From: Kuafuiihalomonas sp039024635
GTDB lineage: Bacteria; Myxococcota; Kuafuiibacteriia; Kuafuiibacteriales; Kuafuiibacteriaceae
DNA: 64,000 bases
NCBI GenBank assembly: GCA_039024635.1
Contig: JBCCQA010000003.1
Location: 1 to 64,000, forward strand
Direction: 5' to 3'
The translations under genes were made by a program, and so were the position numbers. Every line of letters starts with the position of its first letter. The first letter of the stretch is position 1. The notes below the pieces were generated by a model that saw only the letters and a program-made list of their open reading frames with translations, did no database searches and was not told the DNA's origin. Positions 42,872-51,216 of the stretch are shown in pieces.

Positions 42872-44581
42872 TCAGTCGGGGGCCGAAACGCGGGTAACTT
42901 CCTCGATCGTCGTGAAGCCACCCTTGAGCTTCGAGACGGCAGCCATACGGAGAGTCTGCATGCCGAGGCGAATGGCCTCCGACTTGATCTCGGCTGCGGA
43001 GGCGCCATTGATGACGAACTCCTTGAGCTCTTCGGTGAACTCCATGACCTCGTAGATCGCGACTCGGCCTTTGTAGCCGGTCTCTGAGCAGGTCGCGCAG
43101 CCTTGGCCCTTGTAGACCTGAAAACTCCCGATGTCTGAGGCCGGGACCTGGATATCCAACAGAGCGCTCTCCGGCACTTCGATGGGCGCCTTGCAGTCGG
43201 AGCAGATGCGCCGAGCCAGACGCTGAGCGAGAATCAGGTTGACCGATGCCGTGACCAGGAAGGGCTCGATACCCATATTGAGGAGGCGAGACACGGTCGA
43301 AGGCGCGTCGTTGGTGTGGAGCGTCGAGAGCACCATGTGCCCGGTGAGCGCGGCCTTCACCGCGATCTCGGCCGTCTCGAAGTCACGAATCTCGCCAACC
43401 ATGATGATGTCGGGGTCTTGGCGGAGGAAGGACCGAAGACCGGCTGCGAAGTTGAGCCCGATTTCGTCGTTCATCTGACACTGATTGATCCCGTGGAGGT
43501 TGTACTCGACCGGATCTTCGGCGGTGGAGATGTTGACGGTGGACTTGTTCAGCTCCGACAGCGCCGAGTAGAGGGTCGTGGTCTTGCCCGAACCCGTGGG
43601 GCCGGTGACGAGGCACATGCCGTAGGGCCGCTTGATGGAGTTCTTGAAGGCGGCGAGAGGCTTGGGCTCGAAGCCCAGCTTGGTCATGTCGAGCTGCAGG
43701 TTCCCTTTGTCGAGGAGCCGGAGCACGATCTTCTCTCCGAAGAGGGTCGGCAGACATGACACGCGATAGTCCATCTCTCGACCCTTGCCGAGCTTGAGCT
43801 TGATGCGGCCGTCCTGGGGGAGCCGACGCTCGGCGATGTCGAGCGAGCTCATGATCTTGATTCGCGATGTCATGGCCGCTTTCAGCTTGAACGGCGGCTT
43901 CATCATCTCGTAGAGCACCCCGTCGATTCGGTAGCGAACACGGAAGTCCTTCTCGTAGGGCTCGATGTGAATGTCGGAGGCCCCCTTCTTGATGGCGTCG
44001 ATCAGGATGAGGTTGACCAGCTTGACGACCGGCGCGTCCTCGGCCGAGCGCTCTAAGTCGACGATGTTGGTGGCGTCTTCATCGCCGCCGACCTCGATCT
44101 CGTCCTCGTCGAACTCGGCCATCACCTCGTCGTAGTTGAGCTCGTTCGAGGTCTCTTCGTGGGTGTAGTACTTGTCGATCGACTCTCGGATGGCCCCATC
44201 GGAGGCGACCACGACCTCGATGTTGTAGCCGGTGAGGAACTTGAGGTCGTCGATGGCGAAGATGTTCGAGGGGTCCGCCATCGCTACGATGAGCGAGGCG
44301 CCGGCTCGGTTGACCGGAATGACCTGGTGCTTCTCGGCTACTTCCTTGGGGACGAGCTTGATGACCTCGGGATCGATCTCGAATTCCGAGAGGTTGATGG
44401 AGGGGACGCCGTACTGCTTCGACAGGAAAGAGGTGAGCTCGCTCTCCTCGATGTAGCCGAGCTTCGTCAGGTTGAATCCCAAGCGGCCGCCCTGCTTTCG
44501 CTGAGCCTCTTGGGCCCGCTGGAGCTGCTGTAGGGAGATGAGGTTCTCGCGTACGAGAAGTTCGCCGAGGCGGCCGGGCAT
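42872..44581 (-). CDS. pilB: Type IV pilus assembly ATPase PilB
   Basis: 569 residues. The N-terminal MshEN-type domain (GRLGELLVRENLISLQQLQRA) binds nucleotides such as cyclic-di-GMP in relatives. The ATPase has Walker A GPTGSGKTTTLYSAL (near 335), the Asp box STAEDPVEYNLHG, Walker B IIMVGEIRDFET and a zinc tetracysteine (RRICSDCK ... GCATCSETGYKGR). It drives pilus extension. The ATG at 44581 begins the MshEN motif. First pil gene of the minus-strand operon, 43 bases after aroE. Confidence 0.96.
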   Translation of the reverse strand: MPGRLGELLVRENLISLQQLQRAQEAQRKQGGRLGFNLTKLGYIEESELTSFLSKQYGVPSINLSEFEIDPEVIKLVPKEVAEKHQVIPVNRAGASLIVAMADPSNIFAIDDLKFLTGYNIEVVVASDGAIRESIDKYYTHEETSNELNYDEVMAEFDEDEIEVGGDEDATNIVDLERSAEDAPVVKLVNLILIDAIKKGASDIHIEPYEKDFRVRYRIDGVLYEMMKPPFKLKAAMTSRIKIMSSLDIAERRLPQDGRIKLKLGKGREMDYRVSCLPTLFGEKIVLRLLDKGNLQLDMTKLGFEPKPLAAFKNSIKRPYGMCLVTGPTGSGKTTTLYSALSELNKSTVNISTAEDPVEYNLHGINQCQMNDEIGLNFAAGLRSFLRQDPDIIMVGEIRDFETAEIAVKAALTGHMVLSTLHTNDAPSTVSRLLNMGIEPFLVTASVNLILAQRLARRICSDCKAPIEVPESALLDIQVPASDIGSFQVYKGQGCATCSETGYKGRVAIYEVMEFTEELKEFVINGASAAEIKSEAIRLGMQTLRMAAVSKLKGGFTTIEEVTRVSAPD

Positions 44582-44624
44582 CGCTTGCAACGTATGTCGG
44601 GCCCAGGGTGCTGTCAAAACGTGC

Positions 44625-45407
44625 TCAAACCGACATGGCCTGAATCATCACCTTTCGGACCGGGCTCAGCTCAGCCTCCAGCCAGTGGCTGAAGGAGATC
44701 GCACCTTGCTCGGCCAGTAGACGCCGACCATCCATTGCGAGGAGCCCTCGCTCGACCGCGCTCCGAACCAAAGGGGGCGGGGTGGCATCGGGGCGATACA
44801 CCAAGTCGATCAGGCTCGCATCCGGGTGAAGAAGCTTCTCTGCGACCGGGGCTGCCATGGGCGGCAGCGTCGAAATGAAGAGGGTGGCGTCGGGCTGCGG
44901 GTCCAGACCGGTTCTTCGGTCGGCGCCCAGACTCGGGCCATGGGACCGGGCACACAGGACGACATGACCGACGCCCCGTCGGCGAAGCGCCCACAAAACG
45001 CCGCGAGCGGCCCCCCCCGCACCAAGGACCGCCACTCGCTCCAGCAGGTCGTTGGGGAGCTCCTCCAGCCACGCCAAGAAGCCCGGGCCATCGGTGTTGT
45101 CGCCTACCGCATGCTGGGCGTCCCAAGTGATGGTGTTGACCGCCCCAATCTCCTCGGCTCGCTTCGTCCTCTCGGTCAACGGCACGGCTGCCTCCTTGTA
45201 CGGCGCCGTGACGTTGGCGCCTCGGGCGCCCAAGCGGATGAGGCCCTCGATGGCATCGCGAAAGTCCCTGGGCTCAGGACAGCTCAAGGCCAGGTAGTCC
45301 AAGGTAAGACCAAGCGCACGTGCAGCCGCGCAATGCATGGCGGGCGAAGCGGAGCCGGACACGTCCGCGCCCAAGACAGCCAGGAGCGGACGGGCAGGCT
45401 GGATCAC
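44625..45407 (-). CDS. aroE: Shikimate dehydrogenase
   Basis: 260 residues. NADPH-dependent reduction of 3-dehydroshikimate (shikimate step 4). The substrate-binding S-x-S is in GSASPAMH, the catalytic Lys in NVTAPYKE, the Asn/Asp pair in GDNTDGPGFL, and the nucleotide loop in LGAGGAARGVLWALRRRG. The C-terminal half is shorter than E. coli AroE (272) but complete. The start overlaps the ribF stop (ATGA). Confidence 0.93.
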   Translation of the reverse strand: MIQPARPLLAVLGADVSGSASPAMHCAAARALGLTLDYLALSCPEPRDFRDAIEGLIRLGARGANVTAPYKEAAVPLTERTKRAEEIGAVNTITWDAQHAVGDNTDGPGFLAWLEELPNDLLERVAVLGAGGAARGVLWALRRRGVGHVVLCARSHGPSLGADRRTGLDPQPDATLFISTLPPMAAPVAEKLLHPDASLIDLVYRPDATPPPLVRSAVERGLLAMDGRRLLAEQGAISFSHWLEAELSPVRKVMIQAMSV

Positions 45408-46348
45408 CGCTGCGGCGCCCCGAGGAGATGCCGGGCCGCCTCGATGTCCTGGCGAACCTGCGCCACCAGAGCATCAGGGCCGTCGAAGCGCATTTCCCCT
45501 CGAATGCGTTGCCGAAAATCCACCTCCACATGACGACCATACAGGTCTCCTTCGTAGTCCAAGACGTGGGTTTCGACGGTGACCTGGTCCCCGGCGAAGG
45601 TGGGTCGAAGCCCAACGTTGGTGACGGCGGACCTTCGCAGCCCATCCAACAGGACCTCGGTCGCATAGACTCCGTGGGCCGGCAGGATTTCGGAGTCGGG
45701 GCGCAGGTTGGCGGTGGGGAGTCCGATGTGCCGCCCCCGCTGCTCGCCCTTGATGACCTGTCCGACCAAGGCGAAAGGCCGGCCGAGTAGCTCCTCGGCA
45801 CTCTTCACACTCCCGTTCTGGACGAACTCTCGGACTTTGGTGCTCGAGACCGCCAAGCCTCCGATCTGGACGGGGGCCACCTCGTGGACCTCGAAAGAGA
45901 GCTCTTCGCCGATTTGACGAAGCACATCGGGCGTGCCCGCTCGCCCCTTCCCAAAGGTAAAGTTGAAGCCCACCACGATGGCGCGGGGCCGAAGCCGCGG
46001 GACGACCCATTCCCGGACCCAAGCGTCGGCTTCGACAGCGGCAAAAGCGGCGTCGAAACCTTCGACCACGACATGTTTGAGGCCCAGGGCGAGCAAGCCG
46101 CTCACCCGACGCTCCAGGCTCATGAGCATCCGAGGGGCGAAGCGAGGCGCGAGTACCCGGGCCGGGTGGGGGTGAAAGGTGTAGCCCACGCCCGGAACGC
46201 CGAGCCTAAGCCCCTCTTCGCAGGCCGTGCGTACCAGGGCCTGGTGGCCGATGTGAAGGCCGTCAAAGCTCCCCAGGGTCAGCACGCTTCCCTCCAAAGG
46301 AGGATCGATGGTCAGGGCGCCGTCGTACCTGCCCACGCCCAGGACCAT
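45404..46348 (-). CDS. ribF: Bifunctional riboflavin kinase / FAD synthetase
   Basis: 314 residues. The N-terminal FAD synthetase nucleotidyltransferase has GSFDGLHIGHQALV (about 27) and GFNFTFGKGRAGTPDVL (about 125), and the C-terminal kinase has GQVIKGEQRGRHIGLPTANL (about 195). It makes FMN and then FAD. The ATG at 46348 precedes the domain; an in-frame upstream extension is rejected. It overlaps aroE by four bases and may be transcribed with pilB onward. Confidence 0.93.
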   Translation of the reverse strand: MVLGVGRYDGALTIDPPLEGSVLTLGSFDGLHIGHQALVRTACEEGLRLGVPGVGYTFHPHPARVLAPRFAPRMLMSLERRVSGLLALGLKHVVVEGFDAAFAAVEADAWVREWVVPRLRPRAIVVGFNFTFGKGRAGTPDVLRQIGEELSFEVHEVAPVQIGGLAVSSTKVREFVQNGSVKSAEELLGRPFALVGQVIKGEQRGRHIGLPTANLRPDSEILPAHGVYATEVLLDGLRRSAVTNVGLRPTFAGDQVTVETHVLDYEGDLYGRHVEVDFRQRIRGEMRFDGPDALVAQVRQDIEAARHLLGAPQR

Positions 46349-46423
46349 CCTCGACCCATGGCGCCGGGACAACGGCTTTCGTTCCCACTTCCCCTTGGGA
46401 GCCCATTGGGGGAGCCTCGGGAG

Positions 46424-49177
46424 GTGATCTGGGCCGCCATCGGGACGGCAGTTCTTCTGGCTGGGACCGGAGCTTGGCCGCCGCCGCCCGAGGCCTTCGA
46501 CCGTCCCGCCGACTTCTATTCGGATCCGGCGAATCAACCCGACGACCCCGACTTCCGTGCTCGATGCCTTAATCCGCTGCTGAGCTTCACCCCCGACTGC
46601 GTGCTGGGCCTGCCCGAAGAAGAGCGGGCGCTCGGGATCGGCGTAAGCGTGGATCGCGTATGGTCCGTTACCCGGGGGCGGGCCAGCATCGCCCTTCTAG
46701 GCGCGGGGGCCCCCCTAGACGACCCAGAGACCGCCCCCCAAGTCTGGCTGAACCCTGGCGAGCTACCCGTCCCCGACCGGCCTGGAACGTCGGGCCACGA
46801 CGCAAATGGCGATGGCCACTTTGACGTCCGGGACTACACGACGGCCACCGGGACCACGCCGCCGACGCTGGAGCGCGTGGCGGATCGAGGCCTCCTGGCC
46901 CGCGCGGATCGGGGCGACATCAACGGCAACGGGATCTTGGATCCAGCGGACCTGCTCGCCTTGTTCGGACAAGATGGCGTGGACGAGGACGAGAACGGCT
47001 TCGTCGACGACGTCGTAGGCTGGGATTTCGTAGACGGCGACAACGATCCAAGTGGGACGGGCCCAGCCGAGGCTCGGGACGCTCGTCGTTTGGTTGCGAC
47101 CGCCAACGACGGCGTGGGCACGGTGGGCGTATGTCCAGGCTGCCGTCTTATTCTGCTCCGGGTGTCGACGGCCTCGCGAGTCGACCCCGTGCGAGCGGCG
47201 CGGGGCTCGGCCGCCCTCGTCTACGCCAAAGCCGCGGGGGCCCGGGTCGCAGCCCTGTTGGCGGACGCCGAGTATGCACCACGCGCGCGGTCCGACGTGC
47301 TGCTCGTGCAACCTGAACCCCAATCAGCTTTCGCCTCGCCCATGCATGATGGGGTGTTGGTGGTGGAGGCGCTGCGCCGCGAACCACTGACGGGTCCCCT
47401 GGACACGGTCTTTGCGCGTCTCGCCGACGACGTCACGAGCCCCTTGGGCGCGCCCCTGTACGAGGACTGGCGTACGCCCGTGCTCCTGACCGCAGGCGGA
47501 GCCGCGCTCCTGGCCTCCTTGCCCGAGGCGCCGACCGACGGAGAGCTGCTCGCCTCCTCACTGCTCAGCGGCGCGACTTCGTTCCGCGGTGTGCGTCGGC
47601 TGAATCTGGCGGCCTCGCTTCGCCGGATCCGGTCGGGCGCCTTGGCGGCCCGTTTCCAAAGCCCTCGTCCTTTAGCAGTCCTGAACCCAGACCGACCGAC
47701 CGAGGTCGGCTTCCAGGGCCAGGCAATGCGTCTGGAAGTCGACTGGGGCCCAAGGAGCCGGCCACCCCGTCGCGTCGAGCTGATGACCGAGCTCGGACGA
47801 GTGGTGATCGACCCCTCGGGTCGCTTTGCCGATCCACTGAACCCGCCACGAGCCGCCGAGGAGGCGGTCGTGATGCTTCGACTCCTCGACGCCGAAGGGG
47901 CCCTGCTGGATGAGCGACCCCTGTTCTTTCAGCGTGCGCCGAGTCTCCTCCCCGATTTTCCCGTGGAGCTGAACCAGGGCGTTCAGGCCCCGCCTCGGAT
48001 CGATGGAGAAGGGCAAATTTGGCTGGCGACCACCGGCGGCCGACTCCTTCGAGTTTCGCCCCGCGGAGAGGTCCAGGCTTTCGAGGATCCAGGCCCTTCC
48101 GCCGGCGGCGCGGGCCCGGGGAGCATCCGGGCGCCTCTCAGCTTCGATGCCGAGGGGCGGCCATGGATGGCCGACGAGAACGGTCGGGCGTGGAGGCTCG
48201 AGGGCGAGACCCTCCAAGGCGTCCTGGACGCCGGACCTGACCCGGGACCGGTTGTCCAGCTTCGTAGGGCGGGGGACACGGAGATCTGGATACGCTCCGA
48301 GGGAAGACTGACGGGAGGACGTCCGCCAGGCGAGATAGCCATGTTGCCCGGGACGGGACCGATAAGCGCTTTTCGAGACGAGGTGTACATCGGTACCGAA
48401 CAAGGCGTCGTTCGCTTGACGCCCTCTCAGGGCGATCTCCGAAGCCTGTTCGGCGGGGGGAGGGTCGATTGGCTCGTCACCGGCTTGGACGGCGAACTGG
48501 GCCTTGCCCTGTCTACGCCGCCGGGCTTGGACGGCGGCTTTCGTACTGAGCTTCTTCGCTTCGATCTCGCGTCGGGCTCAGCCGAAACCTTGGAGCTGGC
48601 GCCGCTACGACCCGCCGGGGCCTTCGCCGTCACCTCGGTCGATCGGTCGGGTGGCCTGGACGTGGTCGGTGTCGCGGTCGCGGGCGATGTTCCAGCCCCA
48701 CTTCTGTACGCTTTCGACCTACGGCGAGACGAGATGGTCGAAGGCTTCCCCGTCCCGATCCCCTGGGAGCCGGAGGCACCCGTCTTCCCCTTGGATCTGG
48801 ACGGCGACGCCCGGGCCGAGCTCATCCATGCCGCTCAGCCCTTCGGCCTGATGGCGATCGGTCGTGCCGGCACCGAAGTCCCTTCCTTCCCTCGAATCAC
48901 GGGGGATCGTGTTCCGATGAGCCCGGCAGCAGGAGACGTGGACGGCGACGGCGCCGCCGACCTGGTCGCGGTGACGAGAAGCGGAAGGCTCTTCGCATGG
49001 AGGGGCCAAGGTGTCCCCCCCACGCAATGGACAGGCGCCCACCGAGACGACGGCGCGACCCTCGACCTGCGAAACGGCCTGACTGGCCAGCCGCGTCCCG
49101 AAGGCGGCTGTCGCAGCGCCCCGACCCTCCCCGTCCTTGGCCTGATACTCGCCGTCGCCCGCAGACGACGATCCTGA
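46424..49177 (+). CDS. Secreted pseudo-subtilase/propeller protein with C-terminal sorting tail
   Basis: 917 residues. A hydrophobic start (VIWAAIGTAVLLAGTGAWP) is the signal. A subtilase-like region (about 100-340) keeps calcium-binding-like loops (DINGNGILDPADLLALF; DENGFVDDVVGWDFVDGDND) but the GHGTH signature is replaced (DPSGTGPAEARDARRLV) and no GTSMA site is visible. Beta-propeller-like strands and FG-GAP-type repeats (DLDGDARAELI; DVDGDGAADLV) follow. The end reads GGCRSAPTLPVLGLILAVARRRRS: Cys, hydrophobic helix, Arg cluster, like MYXO-CTERM sorting signals. The start is either this GTG or ATG 46358. The function is unknown. Confidence 0.7.
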   Translation: MIWAAIGTAVLLAGTGAWPPPPEAFDRPADFYSDPANQPDDPDFRARCLNPLLSFTPDCVLGLPEEERALGIGVSVDRVWSVTRGRASIALLGAGAPLDDPETAPQVWLNPGELPVPDRPGTSGHDANGDGHFDVRDYTTATGTTPPTLERVADRGLLARADRGDINGNGILDPADLLALFGQDGVDEDENGFVDDVVGWDFVDGDNDPSGTGPAEARDARRLVATANDGVGTVGVCPGCRLILLRVSTASRVDPVRAARGSAALVYAKAAGARVAALLADAEYAPRARSDVLLVQPEPQSAFASPMHDGVLVVEALRREPLTGPLDTVFARLADDVTSPLGAPLYEDWRTPVLLTAGGAALLASLPEAPTDGELLASSLLSGATSFRGVRRLNLAASLRRIRSGALAARFQSPRPLAVLNPDRPTEVGFQGQAMRLEVDWGPRSRPPRRVELMTELGRVVIDPSGRFADPLNPPRAAEEAVVMLRLLDAEGALLDERPLFFQRAPSLLPDFPVELNQGVQAPPRIDGEGQIWLATTGGRLLRVSPRGEVQAFEDPGPSAGGAGPGSIRAPLSFDAEGRPWMADENGRAWRLEGETLQGVLDAGPDPGPVVQLRRAGDTEIWIRSEGRLTGGRPPGEIAMLPGTGPISAFRDEVYIGTEQGVVRLTPSQGDLRSLFGGGRVDWLVTGLDGELGLALSTPPGLDGGFRTELLRFDLASGSAETLELAPLRPAGAFAVTSVDRSGGLDVVGVAVAGDVPAPLLYAFDLRRDEMVEGFPVPIPWEPEAPVFPLDLDGDARAELIHAAQPFGLMAIGRAGTEVPSFPRITGDRVPMSPAAGDVDGDGAADLVAVTRSGRLFAWRGQGVPPTQWTGAHRDDGATLDLRNGLTGQPRPEGGCRSAPTLPVLGLILAVARRRRS

Positions 49178-49280
49178 ACGGGACCCCGAAGAGGGTGGGC
49201 CTGGCTGAGCCGGGCCCGGGCCCCCAAGAACGCTAACGCAGTGGAGGCCGCGTAAAGGCCGGAACGGAGGCGCAGTGAAA

Positions 49281-49309
49281 GAAGCGAAGTCAGGCAAAGA
49301 CTGAGCTTC
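49281..49309. other. Hairpin with a symmetric GA/GA internal loop
   Basis: GAAGC-ga-AGTC, a seven-base loop, then GACT-ga-GCTTC lies between repeat copies 1 and 2. It pairs over two stems separated by a symmetrical G-A internal loop. It is a possible RNA structure in the tail of the adjacent transcripts; no family is recognised. Confidence 0.4.
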
Positions 49310-49371
49310 GCGAAGAGAACGTAGCAGGGGTGGGCCTGGCTGAGCCGGGCCCGGGCCCCCAAGAACGCAAA

Positions 49372-49402
49372 GCGCCTTGGACCGCGCAGAGGTCCAAGGC
49401 GC
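49372..49402. terminator. Perfect 12-base inverted repeat downstream of atpE
   Basis: GCGCCTTGGACC and GGTCCAAGGCGC with a seven-base loop, between repeat copies 2 and 3. It lies in the convergent gap between the pseudo-subtilase and atpE and could terminate or protect the atp transcript. No T-tract follows on either strand, so an intrinsic terminator is not certain. Confidence 0.45.
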
Positions 49403-49468
49403 GCGCAGGGGCCAAGGGCCCCGGAGAGGGGTGGGCCCGGCTAAGCGGGGCCCGGGCCCCCAAGAACG

Positions 49469-49786
49469 TCACACCTTGTTCTGCAGGAAGAAGGTGATGA
49501 CCAGGGTGAACAGGACCAGCGACTCGGTGAGCGCCAGGGCGATGATCATCGGGGTCTGGACCTTGGCCGCCGCCTGCGGGTTGCGGGCGATGCCCTCCAT
49601 GGCAGCGGCGGCGGTGCGCCCCTGGCCCATGGCGCCACCGAAGGTGCCGATGCCCATGCCGAGACCAGCCGCCAGACCGATGAGGCCACGGTTGATCGAA
49701 GCCTCGCTGCCGTCCTGGGCGAAGGCCGGAGCCGAAGCCATCAGAACGGGGAGGAAGGCCATCATCATGACGAGGTACTTCTTCAT
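49469..49786 (-). CDS. atpE: ATP synthase F0 subunit c
   Basis: 105 residues. An N-terminal extension (MKKYLVMMMAFLPVLMASAPAFA) reads as a cleavable signal and is not part of the usual c subunit. Helix 1 has GLAAGLGMGIGTFGGAMGQG, the polar loop ARNPQ, and helix 2 has the ion-binding Glu in ALALTESLVLF. The Gln of the Na+-type helix 1 signature is not at its expected place, so proton use is likelier but not sure. The ATG at 49786 starts the signal, after GGAG. Confidence 0.93.
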   Translation of the reverse strand: MKKYLVMMMAFLPVLMASAPAFAQDGSEASINRGLIGLAAGLGMGIGTFGGAMGQGRTAAAAMEGIARNPQAAAKVQTPMIIALALTESLVLFTLVITFFLQNKV

Positions 49787-49923
49787 TTCTTTGTTTCTCC
49801 TTTGGTCGCCGAGAAGTTTCACCGTGGCTTCCGCGCCTCTTCTCTCTCTCTACCGTCCCCACGTTGCGGGCCCGGTGTCATCTCGACGTCTTCACGCGCC
49901 TTCCACGACGCGAGATTGTTGAA

Positions 49924-50742
49924 TCAGTGAGCCGCTGCTCCTGCCTCGGCTCCGTGGTGGTGATGTTCGTGCTCTTCGATCATGTGCTCGACCTCGCCCA
50001 GGTACACGCAAGAGAGCATCGAGAAGATCAGCGTCTGGACCAGTGCCACGAAGAGCCCCAAGGCCATGAAGGGAATGGGCAAGATGAGCGGGAAGATGCC
50101 GACGAAGACGGCCAGAACGAGGTGGTCACCGGCCATGTTACAGAGCAAACGGACACCCAGAGTGATGGGTCGAACGCAGTGGGAAATGAGTTCGATGGGG
50201 AAGAAGATCGGGGCCAAGAACCATCCCCAAGCTTCTCCGACCGGGTTGGCCATGTGGGCCGGGTAGCTGAGGCCCAGTTTATAGAAGGCGTAGACGTTGT
50301 AGTAGATGAACACGATCGTCGCGCAGGCGAAGGTCGTGTTGAAGTTCTCGGTCGGCGGCAGAAAGCCCGGGATGAGGCCTAGCAAATTCGAAAAGAGGAT
50401 GAAGAAGGTCAGAGGCCCGATGAGCCAGAAGTGCTTGAGGGCCGCCTTTCGGCTCATCGCGAACTCCATGATGGTCAAGACGCCCTCCATCAGGATCTCG
50501 ACGAAGTTCCGGGCAGTCAGCTTGTCGTCGGGCAGGATATCGCCTTCGACTTTGCCCTTGCTCATGCCGGCGCGAGCAAAGAGCGCAAGCAGCAGCATGA
50601 CCATCGACACCAGGGCGATGGCCAGAAGGTGCTGAACGTGAACGGAGTTGTTGAACATCCAGCTCCGGCCGTAGGCCTCGATCATGTGGTGGAGGTCGTC
50701 GGAGAGGGGCAGGAAGCTCAGCCACGTCTTTCCGTGAGGCAT
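49924..50742 (-). CDS. atpB: ATP synthase F0 subunit a
   Basis: 272 residues with five or six helices. The half-channel Arg lies in ISHCVRPITLGVRLLCNMAGDH (in the RPITLGVRL segment), and QTLIFSMLSCVYLGE is the last helix; EHEHHHHGAEA is a His-rich tail. It forms the proton path with subunit c. The ATG at 50742 begins MPHGKTWLSF. It lies 13 bases after the atpI-like gene and precedes atpE by 137 bases with no gene between. Confidence 0.95.
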   Translation of the reverse strand: MPHGKTWLSFLPLSDDLHHMIEAYGRSWMFNNSVHVQHLLAIALVSMVMLLLALFARAGMSKGKVEGDILPDDKLTARNFVEILMEGVLTIMEFAMSRKAALKHFWLIGPLTFFILFSNLLGLIPGFLPPTENFNTTFACATIVFIYYNVYAFYKLGLSYPAHMANPVGEAWGWFLAPIFFPIELISHCVRPITLGVRLLCNMAGDHLVLAVFVGIFPLILPIPFMALGLFVALVQTLIFSMLSCVYLGEVEHMIEEHEHHHHGAEAGAAAH

Positions 50743-50755
50743 CGCGTGGAGGGTC

Positions 50756-51181
50756 CTAGCGACTTTCCGAGTCCCTGTCTCGCCTTTTGGCCTCGGCTTC
50801 TTCGGCTTCGATGGCCGCCTGCCCAGCCTCGGACGCCTGTCCGAGCTGCGCACCCGCCACGACTGAGAAGACGCCGGCCCCCAGGCCAAAGGTGAAGCCC
50901 AACGGGTCGGTCCAGGCCATCCCCAGCCAGGCGAGGGCAACGACGGCGATGAGCTTGCCGCCTAGGAGAACAGCGGCAAATCCCTTAGAACCGGCGCCGG
51001 GTTGAAGCATCCAGCCAACCAGCCACACCATACCCAAACCGCTCGCGGCCGAGACCGCACCTCCGGCCGCAAAGCCCAAGGCCATACCAAGGCCGAAGAG
51101 ACCGCCGCATACCAGAGCTCCACCGACGATGACGACGGCAGCCACCCGGAAGATGGAGCGGATGAGGACGGGCGCGAGCAC
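50756..51181 (-). CDS. AtpI-like ATP synthase assembly membrane protein
   Basis: 141 residues, about four transmembrane helices (for example VAAVVIVGGALVCGGLFGLG, AVSAASGLGMVWLVGWML, LIAVVALAWLGMAW and LGFTFGLGAGVFSVVAGA) and a charged tail (AEEAEAKRRDRDSE). It resembles the small AtpI-type protein upstream of atpB; assignment is by position and topology, as AtpI is poorly conserved. The gene lies between the desaturase-like gene and atpB. Confidence 0.65.
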   Translation of the reverse strand: MLAPVLIRSIFRVAAVVIVGGALVCGGLFGLGMALGFAAGGAVSAASGLGMVWLVGWMLQPGAGSKGFAAVLLGGKLIAVVALAWLGMAWTDPLGFTFGLGAGVFSVVAGAQLGQASEAGQAAIEAEEAEAKRRDRDSESR

Positions 51182-51216
51182 GAAGCGTCTCTAGAAGGAC
51201 GGATCGTCTCGCAGGG

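Larger units (their letters stand above)
49193..49468. repeat. Three copies of a 40-base GC-rich repeat with intervening hairpins
   Basis: Copies at 49193-49232, 49328-49367 and 49429-49468 share GGGTGGGCC, a GGCTGAGCC or GGCTAAGCG core, GGGCCCGGGCCC and an AAGAACG end. The first two are identical; the third differs at four or five bases, some of which keep the hairpin pairing (GGGCCTGGC-TGA-GCCGGGCCC). It occupies the convergent gap between the pseudo-subtilase and atpE; no gene is seen in these roughly 290 bases. Confidence 0.85.

Noticed and set aside
49193..49468. CRISPR-like array
   Set aside because: The repeats are 40 bases, GC-rich and self-pairing, and the two spacers differ in length (95 and 61 bases) and contain hairpins; there is no leader or cas gene.
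49469..49786. Na+-type c subunit
   Set aside because: Helix 1 has Thr where the Na+ signature has Gln, so the evidence for sodium use is weak.
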